DNA from: Archangiaceae bacterium | Lineage (GTDB): Bacteria; Myxococcota; Myxococcia; Myxococcales; Myxococcaceae | Length of the DNA stretch: 64,000 nucleotides | Assembly (NCBI GenBank): GCA_016714225.1 | Contig: JADJNS010000037.1 | Location: 34,368-98,367, forward strand | Direction: 5' to 3' | In this document: positions 42,458 to 50,167 of the stretch, one piece after another | How the letters are laid out: each line of letters starts with the position of its first letter | Position numbering within the stretch: position 1 is the first letter of the stretch | Notes under the pieces: generated by a model | The model's input: the letters and a program-made list of their open reading frames with translations, nothing else | What the model was told of the DNA's origin: nothing | Databases searched by the model: none | Translations under genes and position numbers: made by a program

Positions 42458-43995
42458 GCCCGCGCCACCCGATCGAAGATCTGCTCGAAGCCGAGCAGGT
42501 AGCTGCAGGTGATGAACGCGCCGATGGTGACGCCCACCACCCCGGGCATCAGCACGCTGTGCCCGGTGAGCAAGAGGTTGGGAATCTTGGTGCGGGTGCC
42601 CAGCGCGTACTTGCCCCAGCGGTCGACCGAGTGCTCGAGCCCGTACATCGCTCCTTGCGCGGTGCGGGTGTAGTCGCGGTTGGTCAGCGGGGTAGAGAGG
42701 TCGGCGATCTTCAAGTGGCCGGCGTGATCTGGCAGGTAGGCCTCGATGGCGCGCTGCAGGTCGGCGCCGTGACGCCGCTTCACCGCTTCGTACTCTTCGC
42801 CCCGCTCTTTGGTCTTCGAGGCCGAGAAGCGCGACACCTCGTCCCACGGCATGATGCCAAGGCTCAAGACCATGCGCGGAAACGGCCACACCTTCTCGCG
42901 GTCGGAGGGGAAGGTGACGAACACGGCCTTCTCGTCGGTGTGCCCCGCGCCGAACGCGTTGGCCCGGTAGGTGTGATCGATGTCGAACGAGGGGTTGATG
43001 TAGATGTTGCAGTTGCGCTTGGGCGCCTCGACGGCATCGGAGAGAAAGTAGCCCGCGATGCAGGCGATGCCGTTCTTCATGTCCCGCACCCGGTTGACGT
43101 AGGCGGGCTTGAACGCGCCGGGCGGCAGAAGATCGAGCGTGTGGTGCGGGTGGGCGTTCGAGATGAACATGTGCGCCTGCACCGGGTCGCCCTTGGCGAC
43201 GTGCGCCGCCGAGATCTTCCCGTCCTTCATCTCGAGCGCGGTGACCGGGGTTCGGGTGCGCACCACGCCGCCGTGCTCGCGAATCGCCTTCACCATCACC
43301 TGCGCCAGCGCCTCGCCGCCGCCGTCGACGCCGGCCGGGCCCTGCAGCATCGAATCGACCACGTGCGCGTGCAGCTCGAGCGGCGTGGCCTCGGGCGCCA
43401 CGCCGTAGAGAAACGACTGGCCGCAGAGCACCGCGCGCAGCCGCTCAGAGGCCTCGAGTGAGCGCAGAAAGCCGCCCAGGGTGACCGCGGCGTAGCGGCC
43501 GACCTCGTCTTCCTTCGGCTTGGTGAACGAGTACGCGAAGCTCTCGCGGCAGATCTCCTGGCAGGCCTCGGCGAAGCGCGAGATGGCGTGCTTCTCGTTG
43601 GGGAACTCTTCGTTCAGCCGGCGCACGAAGGCGGGCCACCCGGCGGGCACCTTGAACTCGTACCCGGGGAAGCGCAGCACGTCGAACCCGTCGGGGTCGA
43701 GGTGGTGAATCGAGATGCGGTCGCGCACCCCGAGGAACTTGAGGTACTGGTTGAGGGTGCCGCCGTCGTCGAGGCCGCCCAGATAGTGGAAGCCGGTGTC
43801 GAACGGTATGCGCTTGCGGAAGAAGCGGTGCAGGCAGCCGCCCGGGCGGTAGTGCTGCTCGAGCACGCAGACCTTGAAGCCCTCGCGCAGCAGGAGCAGC
43901 GCCGCGGTGAGGCCGCCCATGCCCGACCCGATGATCACCACGTCGAAGTGATCTGCGGGGAGGTTCGGGTCGGGCTTGAAGAGCTCGCCCTTCAA
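42454..43995 (-). CDS. FAD-dependent oxidoreductase, retinol-saturase / phytoene-desaturase-like
   Basis: 513 residues. FAD loop DVVIIGSGMGGLTAALLLLR (about 18-37) is followed by CVLEQHYRPGGCLHRF, where the Glu binds ribose and the Gly-Gly-Cys is typical of the CrtI/RetSat group. FDTGFHYLGGLDDGGTLNQY matches the retinol-saturase-like substrate segment. The C-terminal GHSVLMPGVVGVTIGAFIT is the second FAD-binding motif. Such enzymes desaturate or saturate polyene chains, so a polyene or unsaturated acyl product is plausible for this cluster. The gene is coupled both ways (ATGA with the FabZ-like gene at 43992-43995 and with the ketosynthase at 42454-42457). Confidence 0.88.
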   Translation of the reverse strand: MKGELFKPDPNLPADHFDVVIIGSGMGGLTAALLLLREGFKVCVLEQHYRPGGCLHRFFRKRIPFDTGFHYLGGLDDGGTLNQYLKFLGVRDRISIHHLDPDGFDVLRFPGYEFKVPAGWPAFVRRLNEEFPNEKHAISRFAEACQEICRESFAYSFTKPKEDEVGRYAAVTLGGFLRSLEASERLRAVLCGQSFLYGVAPEATPLELHAHVVDSMLQGPAGVDGGGEALAQVMVKAIREHGGVVRTRTPVTALEMKDGKISAAHVAKGDPVQAHMFISNAHPHHTLDLLPPGAFKPAYVNRVRDMKNGIACIAGYFLSDAVEAPKRNCNIYINPSFDIDHTYRANAFGAGHTDEKAVFVTFPSDREKVWPFPRMVLSLGIMPWDEVSRFSASKTKERGEEYEAVKRRHGADLQRAIEAYLPDHAGHLKIADLSTPLTNRDYTRTAQGAMYGLEHSVDRWGKYALGTRTKIPNLLLTGHSVLMPGVVGVTIGAFITCSYLLGFEQIFDRVARA

Positions 43996-44426
43996 CCCAA
44001 GATCCCCCCGGGCTCTCCGGCGTAGCCGCGCACGTCGGCGTCGCAGAGGCGCTTCTTGCCCGCGGAGATCTTCCCCCGGCCCTCGAGCGTGCCGAAGCGC
44101 TCTTCGCCCACGTCGACGGTGTAGGTGACCTCGACCCCCGGCTCGACCACGCCGCGAAAGCGCGCCCGGTCGATGCCCACCAGAAACACCCGCGGCGCTT
44201 TTCGGTGGTGCAGGGCGTAGTAGCCCATGGTCTGCGCCAGGCCTTCGATCAGCAGCACCCCGGGCACGATCGGCTGGCCGGGAAAGTGGCCCTTGAAGAA
44301 GTCTTCTTCGGGCCTGAACGTGCGCACCCCGACCACGCGGGTGGGGGTGAGCTCGACGATGCGGTCGACGAACAAGAACGGAGGCCGGTGCGGGAGCACT
44401 TCGGCCGGCGGCGGCAGCTCTACCAC
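43992..44426 (-). CDS. FabZ-like 3-hydroxyacyl-ACP dehydratase
   Basis: 144 residues, FabZ length, from GTG 44426. The motifs of FabZ hot-dog dehydratases are present: LPHRPPFLFVDRI and FFKGHFPGQPIVPGVLLIEG, containing the catalytic His (GHFP) and Glu (IEGLAQ). It dehydrates 3-hydroxyacyl-ACP to trans-2-enoyl-ACP. It lies between a ketosynthase and the FAD oxidoreductase, all translationally coupled; the start codon shares one base with the upstream TAG (TAGTG). No ketoreductase gene is visible in this cluster, so ketone reduction would need an enzyme from elsewhere. Confidence 0.92.
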   Translation of the reverse strand: MVELPPPAEVLPHRPPFLFVDRIVELTPTRVVGVRTFRPEEDFFKGHFPGQPIVPGVLLIEGLAQTMGYYALHHRKAPRVFLVGIDRARFRGVVEPGVEVTYTVDVGEERFGTLEGRGKISAGKKRLCDADVRGYAGEPGGILG

Positions 44427-45646
44427 TAGTCCACCGAGCGCAAGACGACCGACCCGTTGGTGCCGCCGAAACCGAACGAGTTCTTCAAGACCGTGCGCGG
44501 CCGGGTGGCCAGCGAGGCCTTGGGCAGGTTCAGGCCGGCGCTCTTCTCGTCGGGGGTGCCCAGGGTGGGGTTACCCGCCACGAAGCCATCGCGCATCATC
44601 AGCAGGCAGTAGACCAGCTCGCTGGCGCCCGCCATCCAGCACTCGTGGCCGGTGAGGCCCTTGGTCGACGAGACCGGAGCGCGGTGACCGGCGAGCACCT
44701 GGCTGATCGCCTGCGCCTCGACCGCGTCGCCGATCGGCGTCGAGGTGGCGTGTGCGTGCACGTAGTCGAGCTCATGCGGGTGCACGTGGGCGGCCTTCAA
44801 CGCCGCTTCCATCGCGCGGCGCGCTCCGTCGCCGTCGGGGTTGGTGAGGTGGCCGCCGTCGCACGAGAAGCCGTAGCCGAGGATCTCGGCGTAGATCTTC
44901 GCGCCGCGCGCGCGGGCGTGCTCGATCGATTCGACGATCATCGCCGCGCCGCCGCCGCTCGGCACCAGGCCGTCGCGGCTCTGGTCGAACGGGCGCGAGG
45001 CGGTCTTGGGCTCGCTCTCGCGGGTCGACAGCGCGCCGAGCGCGTCGAAGGCGGCCATGCCCTGCCAGCCGATCTCCTGCGCGCCGCCGCAGATCACGAC
45101 CTCTTGCATGCCCTGCGCGATCATCATCGCGGCCTGACCGAGCGAGTGCAGCCCGCTGGCGCACGCGGCCGACACCGTCCACGCGGCGCCCTTCACGCCG
45201 AGCAGGTTCGACAGGTTCATGGTGACGGTCGAGTTCATCACCCGAATGATGTGGCCGGTGCCCAGCGCGCTGGTGCGGCCGGTCTCGCGCAGCGAGCCGA
45301 AGAGATCTTCCGCCGCGTCGCACGTCGAGTCGTTGCCGAAGATCACCCCCACGTCGGGGCGGGCCAGCGCGTCGCGCTTGAAGCCGGCGTCGGCCACCGC
45401 GTCGAGCGCCGAGGTACACCCGAACAGCGCCGCCTGGCTCATCGTCTTGCGGTGCTTGCGATCGAAGTGCTTCGCCGGGTCGAAGCCCCTGATCACGCCG
45501 GTCAGGGCCGACCGAAAACCGCGGGCTTTGCGTTCAGGATCGAATTCGATGCCGCTGGCACCTGATCGGAGTGAGCTCGAGATGGTGTCGAGCGAAAGAC
45601 CCAGGCTCGACACGGCCCCTATCCCAGTGATCACTGCGCGTCGCAT
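44426..45646 (-). CDS. Beta-ketoacyl-ACP synthase (FabB-like), intact active site
   Basis: 406 residues from ATG 45646 (MRRAVITGIGAVSSLGLSLD); a longer start at 45670 adds eight residues unlike the family. Triad: Cys in VSAACASGLHSLG, His in HAHATSTPIGD, His in TKGLTGHECWMAG. The last motif departs from the usual GHTLGAAG and is closer to the KAS I style. C-terminus NSFGFGGTNGSVVL. It heads the run KS, FabZ, FAD oxidoreductase, KS, and is divergent from the ACP gene 82 bases away, so one intergenic region can control both. Confidence 0.9.
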   Translation of the reverse strand: MRRAVITGIGAVSSLGLSLDTISSSLRSGASGIEFDPERKARGFRSALTGVIRGFDPAKHFDRKHRKTMSQAALFGCTSALDAVADAGFKRDALARPDVGVIFGNDSTCDAAEDLFGSLRETGRTSALGTGHIIRVMNSTVTMNLSNLLGVKGAAWTVSAACASGLHSLGQAAMMIAQGMQEVVICGGAQEIGWQGMAAFDALGALSTRESEPKTASRPFDQSRDGLVPSGGGAAMIVESIEHARARGAKIYAEILGYGFSCDGGHLTNPDGDGARRAMEAALKAAHVHPHELDYVHAHATSTPIGDAVEAQAISQVLAGHRAPVSSTKGLTGHECWMAGASELVYCLLMMRDGFVAGNPTLGTPDEKSAGLNLPKASLATRPRTVLKNSFGFGGTNGSVVLRSVD

Positions 45647-45728
45647 CTCGATGGGTTCGTGGGTTAGCACGGAGCATTTTCAAAGTGAATTGACAGCTTG
45701 TTTGCACAACTGGTAGCGGAGGCGCCCC
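45647..45728. promoter_or_regulatory. Divergent promoter region between ketosynthase and ACP genes
   Basis: This 82-base region is notably AT-richer than its surroundings. On the plus strand TTGACA (45690-45695) is a good -35 match with a poor -10. The stretch TTGACAGCTTGTTTGCA (45690-45706) also has sigma-54 spacing between its TTGA and TTGCA parts, but lacks the invariant GG. GGAGG (45718-45722) is the ACP ribosome site, so a start from either promoter would be very close to it. The region is the likely control point of both arms; the exact promoter is not decided. Confidence 0.35.
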
Positions 45729-46022
45729 ATGGCTGAGCCCAACGTGGCTGAAAAAGTTCGAAAAGTCGTGACGGAGACGCTGGTCTCCGAATTCGAGCTC
45801 GAGCCTGAAAAGATCGTTCCGGCCGCCAGGCTCCGTGAGGATCTGGGGCTCGACAGCCTCGATGGGGTTGACCTGATCGTGGCGTTGGAGAAGTCTCTGA
45901 ACGTGCGAATTCCCGAGAACGATGCGCGGCAGATGCGCACCGTGGGTGACATTCACGCGTTCATCGACAAAGCCGTTGCTGCCGGTTCAGTCGAGGGCGC
46001 TGCGGCTCCGAACGCTCCATGA
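45729..46022 (+). CDS. Acyl carrier protein
   Basis: 97 residues. The phosphopantetheine site is Ser43 in EDLGLDSLDGVDLIVALE, and the four-helix ACP pattern is complete (VRKVVTETLVSEFELEPEKI and MRTVGDIHAFIDKAV). The C-terminal tail is longer than in housekeeping AcpP. It is a dedicated carrier for the divergent ketosynthases, FabZ and FAD enzyme. The ACP stop overlaps the start of an exported protein (ATGA at 46019-46022), an unusual partner for an ACP gene that points to a link between the acyl chain and an envelope factor. Confidence 0.93.
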   Translation: MAEPNVAEKVRKVVTETLVSEFELEPEKIVPAARLREDLGLDSLDGVDLIVALEKSLNVRIPENDARQMRTVGDIHAFIDKAVAAGSVEGAAAPNAP

Positions 46023-46654
46023 CGGCACTGCTGTTGGCCGTCTTGTGCGCTCAGGCTCCTGAGGTCTTCGTCGATCGCGGCGAGACCTACGTGCGCATGG
46101 GCTACGCGCAGGGCCTGACCAGGGGCGTGACGCTCGACATCGTCTCGGCGCAAGACAGCAAGCCGCTCGGCACCGCGGTGGTGATGGAGGTGTGGGACGG
46201 GCTGGCCCGCGTCTCGCTCGACACGGCGTCCTCGGCGTTCAAGGGGCTGCGCCTGGCGCGGCCGCGCGCGGTCTCGCCGCAGCCCGCACCGCCACCGCAG
46301 CGTCAGCCCGACGTGGCGCCGCCGCCGCCGCCTCCTCCGGTGGTGCCGGGGCCGGGCGCGCCGCCGCAGCAGCTGGCCCCGGGGCGCGCACTGCACGCCC
46401 GGGTGCAGATCTCGGGCGGCCTGGTCGATGCGCGCCGGTTCATCATCTACAACCTCGACAACTTCGACTGGCACAACTGCAAGATTCGCCTGCCCGACGG
46501 GCGCGGCTACGACCGCATGGAAGAGCTGCGTGCCCAGTCGGACGAGGGCATCATGATGTTTCGCTTCGAGCCGGGCATGGCGATGCGCGACGCCAGCGGC
46601 CTGGTCACCGTCTACTGCAGCGAGGGCGCGGGCCGCTTCGCTCCGCAGTTCTAG
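46019..46654 (+). CDS. Exported protein sharing modules A and B with the neighbouring kinases
   Basis: 211 residues. A short signal peptide (MTALLLAVLCAQA) suggests the periplasm. Residues about 14-80 (EVFVDRGETYVRMGYAQGLT...GTAVVMEVWDGLARVSL) resemble module A of both kinases. A Pro-rich spacer (about 85-120) follows, then residues about 124-211 (RRFIIYNLDNFDWHNCKIRL...VTVYCSEGAGRF) resemble module B of the 36396 kinase, including the FDWH-x-C core and a second Cys near the end (possible disulphide). It is the kinase tail without the kinase. The 4-base overlap with the ACP gene couples its expression to the biosynthetic locus. No catalytic motif; probably a binding or sensing protein. Confidence 0.75.
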   Translation: MTALLLAVLCAQAPEVFVDRGETYVRMGYAQGLTRGVTLDIVSAQDSKPLGTAVVMEVWDGLARVSLDTASSAFKGLRLARPRAVSPQPAPPPQRQPDVAPPPPPPPVVPGPGAPPQQLAPGRALHARVQISGGLVDARRFIIYNLDNFDWHNCKIRLPDGRGYDRMEELRAQSDEGIMMFRFEPGMAMRDASGLVTVYCSEGAGRFAPQF

Positions 46655-48247
46655 TCACTTCTGTGCGATGTCCCACTTCATGCGCTGCCACGACTTGCGG
46701 AAGTCGTCGGCCGAGCCTTCTTTGCAGAGGCCCTGCTTCTCGTTGCCGTCCATGAAGAGCACGAAGTCGAGCTGCTGATCTTTGGCGCCGAGCTGGGTGT
46801 CGAACAGCTTCACCAGCTCGTTGGCGGGCAGGGTGCGGCGGCCGGCCACGTCGACCAGGTCGACCTTGAGGCCCTTCTGGTCCGAGGCGGGGGCGTACGA
46901 CTTGTAGACCAGCTCGGTGCACACCAGCGTCGAGTCCGAGAAGAAGTCGAAGTCGAAGTCGTAGGGCCGGCCCTGGTATTTGAAGGCGTGCTCGATGGCG
47001 CGCGCCTTCTCGAGCTTCGACAGCCGCGGGCGCATCACCCCCAGGTAGTCGACGCCGAAGGCGTGCTCGAAGGCTGTGAAGCTCACGCCCTCGCTGATCG
47101 ACTCGAGCACCCGAATCGGCGCGTGGCCCTGCAGATCCCTACCGGTCGAGTAGAGCTTCCACTTCTCGGGGTAGCGGCGCTCGAGCAGCGCGCTGAACGA
47201 GTCGGCCTTCTCGGTCTGGGCGAGCGCCCACTTCTTCACCTCGTCGTCGGCGTCGAAGTACGCGCCCAGCTCTTTGGCGGTGCCCAGGTAGAGCATGGCG
47301 TGCGGCCAGAAGCCGGGCAGGGCGATGTTCGAGAGGAACCAGTTCTGCCGGCTCACCGCGATGTCGCCGGGCAACAGCCGCGACGCGAAGGCGTTGCACT
47401 GATCGAGGGTGAGCAGCGGCTGCCCGATGCGCGCCACCCGGGTGTCGCCCGCCCACTCGGCGAAGGTCTTCTGCGCGGGGAAGATCGCCTGCGCGGTGCT
47501 GTCTTTGACGATGTCGAGCGCGTTCTTGAAGAACAGCTGCACCCCGCGCTTGTTGAGCTTGTCCTTCGCCACCCGGGTGTCGCTGGCCATCTCGCCCAGC
47601 GCCCACGCGACGTTCTTCTCGGTCGACACCTTCTGCCCGTCGAGCGAGCGGCGGGCGGTCGGGGTCCACGTTTCACCGGTGATCAGCTGCGCGCTGGTGG
47701 CGACGTGAATCGCGCGCAGCTTGAAGTTGCCGTACGAGCCGGCGGGCACGCCGAAGTCCGCGTTGGGCTCGTCGAACAGCGTCTCGAGCTGCGGGTTGCC
47801 CTGGGTGAGATCGGCGAACGACAGCCCCTCTGACAGCTCGGAGGTGAGCGCGGTGTGGGTGAGCAGAAAGCCCCAGGCGTGCCGCGCGTCGGTGGGCGGG
47901 AGCTTGACGAAGTCCCAGTAGCGCTGGCGAAGCGCCTCGATCGAGCTGAAGTACGAGAACAGCGCGCCCCAGGTGCTGAGCAGCAGCGCCTTCTGCTCGG
48001 CCGAGTAGGTGGCCTTGTTCACCGTGCCGAAGAGCGCCTTGTGGTCGGTGGCGGCCACCTTCGCGGTGCGGTGCAGCCCTTCGGCGAACATCTTCAGCGT
48101 CTCGAGATCGTGCCGGGCGGCGGCGAGAAAGCGCTGCCCGTCGAGGTCGTACACGCTCTTGGGCGGTACGTCGGCCTGCGCAGGAGTGGCGAGCGGCGCG
48201 GCGGCCGCGGCGAGCGAGAAGACGAGAGCGAACATGGCGCGGACCAT
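46655..48247 (-). CDS. YiiX/YebB-like NlpC/P60-superfamily exported protein
   Basis: 530 residues. Signal peptide MFALVFSLAAAAAPLATPAQA (ATG at 48247, or 48235 for the shorter form). A large helical N-terminal domain (about 30-290) is followed by a permuted papain-like domain. RLLPGDIAVSRQN and WPHAMLYLGT carry the catalytic His, and STLVCTELVYKSY the nucleophile Cys, the order typical of YiiX/YebB and lecithin-retinol-acyltransferase-like members. Such enzymes cleave or transfer acyl or peptide bonds. It is convergent with and directly abuts the module A/B gene (stops at 46654 and 46655). A role in processing lipids made by the neighbouring locus is possible but only inferred. Confidence 0.82.
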   Translation of the reverse strand: MVRAMFALVFSLAAAAAPLATPAQADVPPKSVYDLDGQRFLAAARHDLETLKMFAEGLHRTAKVAATDHKALFGTVNKATYSAEQKALLLSTWGALFSYFSSIEALRQRYWDFVKLPPTDARHAWGFLLTHTALTSELSEGLSFADLTQGNPQLETLFDEPNADFGVPAGSYGNFKLRAIHVATSAQLITGETWTPTARRSLDGQKVSTEKNVAWALGEMASDTRVAKDKLNKRGVQLFFKNALDIVKDSTAQAIFPAQKTFAEWAGDTRVARIGQPLLTLDQCNAFASRLLPGDIAVSRQNWFLSNIALPGFWPHAMLYLGTAKELGAYFDADDEVKKWALAQTEKADSFSALLERRYPEKWKLYSTGRDLQGHAPIRVLESISEGVSFTAFEHAFGVDYLGVMRPRLSKLEKARAIEHAFKYQGRPYDFDFDFFSDSTLVCTELVYKSYAPASDQKGLKVDLVDVAGRRTLPANELVKLFDTQLGAKDQQLDFVLFMDGNEKQGLCKEGSADDFRKSWQRMKWDIAQK

Positions 48248-48272
48248 AGCTCAAGCGTTAGGGAGCCCTCTC

Positions 48273-48707
48273 ATGGCCCGCGTGATCGACGACGAAGACG
48301 GCATCGCCGAGGTGGTTCGGGGTGCGAAGCGCATCGCCGTGCTGGGCATCAAGCCCGAGAGCCAGAGCGGGCAGCCGGCGTTCTACGTGCCGCAGTACCT
48401 CAAAGACGCCGGGCTCGAGGTGGTGCCGGTGCCGGTGTACTTCCCCGAGGTGAAAGAGATTCTCGGCGCCAAGGCCTACCGCAAGCTCACCGACGTGCAG
48501 GGCGAGCTCGACCTGGTCGACGTCTTTCGCCGCAATGCCGACGTGGCGCTGCACCTCGAAGAGCTGCTCGCCAAGAAGCCCAGGGCGGTGTGGATGCAGC
48601 TGGGCATTCGCAACGACGAGGTCGCCGCGAAGCTGGTCGCCGCCGGCATCGACGTGGTGCAAGACCGCTGCCTGATGGTCGACCACCGCCGCTACGGGCG
48701 ACGCTAG
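48273..48707 (+). CDS. CoA-binding domain protein (YccU type)
   Basis: 144 residues, typical of the family. It is a single Rossmann CoA-binding domain: VVRGAKRIAVLGIKPES, a Gly-poor phosphate loop, PQYLKDAGLEVVPVPVYFPE, then VDVFRRNADVALHLEELLAK, WMQLGIRNDE and a C-terminal DRCLMVDHRR. The DRC(L)M and H near the end are conserved in the family. Precise function unknown. It is divergent from the YiiX-like gene with 25 bases between starts. Confidence 0.9.
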   Translation: MARVIDDEDGIAEVVRGAKRIAVLGIKPESQSGQPAFYVPQYLKDAGLEVVPVPVYFPEVKEILGAKAYRKLTDVQGELDLVDVFRRNADVALHLEELLAKKPRAVWMQLGIRNDEVAAKLVAAGIDVVQDRCLMVDHRRYGRR

Positions 48708-48717
48708 TACGGCAGCC

Positions 48718-49584
48718 CTAGTCTGACGGCGACCACGCCTCGGGCGGCATGCCGAGCGCGGCCTCGGCCGAGGCGCGACCGGCGTCGAGCGCCTCTCGAC
48801 CACGGTGCAGCGCGGCGGGTGAGACCGCGGGCAGGTGCGAGGTCACGACGTGCACCTCGACGCCGCGGGCCTTCAGCAGCTCGAGCTGCAGGCGAAAGTG
48901 ATCTTTGCGCAGCGCCGCCATGCCCGCGGCCATGCCGCTCACGTAGGCCAGCGCGCCGCTGGGCTCGGCGGCCCCATCGCGGCTGGGCAGAAAGTGCACC
49001 AGCAGGGCCTCGAGCCCGTTCGCCGCCTCGCAGAGCGCCAGCGCGGGCGCCTTGTCGACCAGGCCGCCGTCCCACAGCAAGAGGCCGTCGCGGCGCACCG
49101 CCTGAAACATGCCCGGGTACGCGCAGGTGGCGACGATGGCAGAAGAGAGCTCGCCGCTGCGCATGGGGTGCGCCGACTGCGTCGAGAGGCTCGCCGCCAC
49201 CAGCAGCAGCGGCTCGAGGCACTGCTCGATGTTCTGCACCGGCAGGTGGTCGTCGAGCAGCTTGCGAAACAGGTCGCCGCGCAAGAGCCCGGTGGCGCGC
49301 GAGCCTCCGCGAACCGCGTCGACCACCATGCCCAGGGCGTCGGGGTCCCAGAAGTGCTTGCGCTCGAGGGTGGTGAGCAGCTCGGCGATGCGCGGCGGCG
49401 CCATGCCCGCGGCGTGCAGCGAGGCCACCAGCCCGCCGGCCGAGGTGCCGGCCCACGCGGCGGGTCGTAGCCCCTTCGCCAGCAGCGCCTCGACGAAGCC
49501 GGCGTGACCGAAGAACCCGAAGTAGCCGGCCGAGAGCACCAGCCCGAAGCGGCGCCCGCGCAGCCGCTCGAGCAGCGCGCTCAT
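48718..49584 (-). CDS. Patatin-like phospholipase family protein
   Basis: 288 residues. The Ser-Asp dyad is present: GxSxG in WAGTSAGGLVAS and Asp-Gly-Gly in LLWDGGLVDK. The oxyanion loop, usually G-G-G-x-(K/R)-G, reads LVLSAGYFGFFGHAGFVEAL with no basic residue, so activity may be altered. There is no signal peptide, consistent with a cytoplasmic enzyme or injected effector. The ATG at 49584 overlaps the stop of the exported-protein gene upstream (ATGA at 49581-49584). Substrate unknown; acyl hydrolysis of phospholipids is the family activity. Confidence 0.85.
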   Translation of the reverse strand: MSALLERLRGRRFGLVLSAGYFGFFGHAGFVEALLAKGLRPAAWAGTSAGGLVASLHAAGMAPPRIAELLTTLERKHFWDPDALGMVVDAVRGGSRATGLLRGDLFRKLLDDHLPVQNIEQCLEPLLLVAASLSTQSAHPMRSGELSSAIVATCAYPGMFQAVRRDGLLLWDGGLVDKAPALALCEAANGLEALLVHFLPSRDGAAEPSGALAYVSGMAAGMAALRKDHFRLQLELLKARGVEVHVVTSHLPAVSPAALHRGREALDAGRASAEAALGMPPEAWSPSD

Positions 49585-50071
49585 CGGCTGACGGTGAACT
49601 GCGTCTCGGTCTTCGACGACTCGCCGCGAATCTGGTCCCACACGGTGATCTTCGCGGTGTAGACGCCCTCGGGGTCGGTGACGCCGTAGTTGAGCGCGCC
49701 GAACGGCTTGAGCAGCACCGCCGTCTGGGTCTTGGGGTCGAACAGCCGCGCGCCCGCGACCGAGGCCTTCTCGAGCACGGTGCGGCCGGTGGAGTCGATG
49801 ATCACGATGTCGGCCGAGAGCTCGACCCGGCGCGAGCGGGGCAGCTGATACCCCTCGAGGCCGATGGCGATCAGGGTGCGCTCGTTGATCTTCACCTTCT
49901 CGGTCAGCCCTTTCATGCTCCCGCGCTCGGCGGGTCTGGCGGTCGCCCACTTCTCGAAGACGTCGGGCGAGGTGGCGAGCAGCACCACCGCGCGCGGCAC
50001 GGCGACCCCGCGTCGGGGGGGCCGGCATCGGGCGCGGCAGTGAGCAGGGCGAGGGCGAGCGCGGCGAGCAT
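49581..50071 (-). pseudogene. Exported protein of unknown function, apparent frameshift after signal peptide
   Basis: ATG 50071 gives signal peptide MLAALALALLTAAPDAGPPD. The frame then departs, and another frame carries a well-formed secreted beta domain (PRAVVLLATSPDVFEKWATA to the end KTETQFTVSR). Adding one base in the G/C runs between 50006 and 50021 would join them (for example ...PDAG-VAVPRAVVLLATS...). The mature part includes ADIVIIDSTGRTVLEKASVA and GVYTAKITVWDQIRGES, an immunoglobulin-like or chaperone-usher-like strand pattern. It is coupled to the patatin gene by ATGA. The break is probably a base-calling error in a homopolymer. Role unknown. Confidence 0.6.
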
Positions 50072-50155
50072 CGGGTGCGCAAGGTACCGCGTCGCCGCGC
50101 CGCTCGCGCGCGCAAAACCGGGCATGACAGTGCGGGCCCGAATCGATATATGTTG

Positions 50156-50167
50156 ATATCTAGATAT
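50156..50167. promoter_or_regulatory. AT-rich palindrome over the ArsR-methyltransferase start, likely operator
   Basis: ATATCTAGATAT is a perfect 12-base palindrome overlapping the start ATG at 50166. Two further GATAT copies lie just upstream (50145-50159), in CGATATATGTTGATATC. Such an AT-rich cluster is very unusual in this GC-rich sequence and is where an autoregulatory ArsR dimer would be expected to bind. Confidence 0.5.

Noticed and set aside
50072..50165. Riboswitch (SAM or cobalamin) upstream of the metH operon
   Set aside because: The leader before the ArsR start is short, and no P1-type helix or conserved SAM or B12-box sequence was seen; the AT-rich palindrome is more like an operator.
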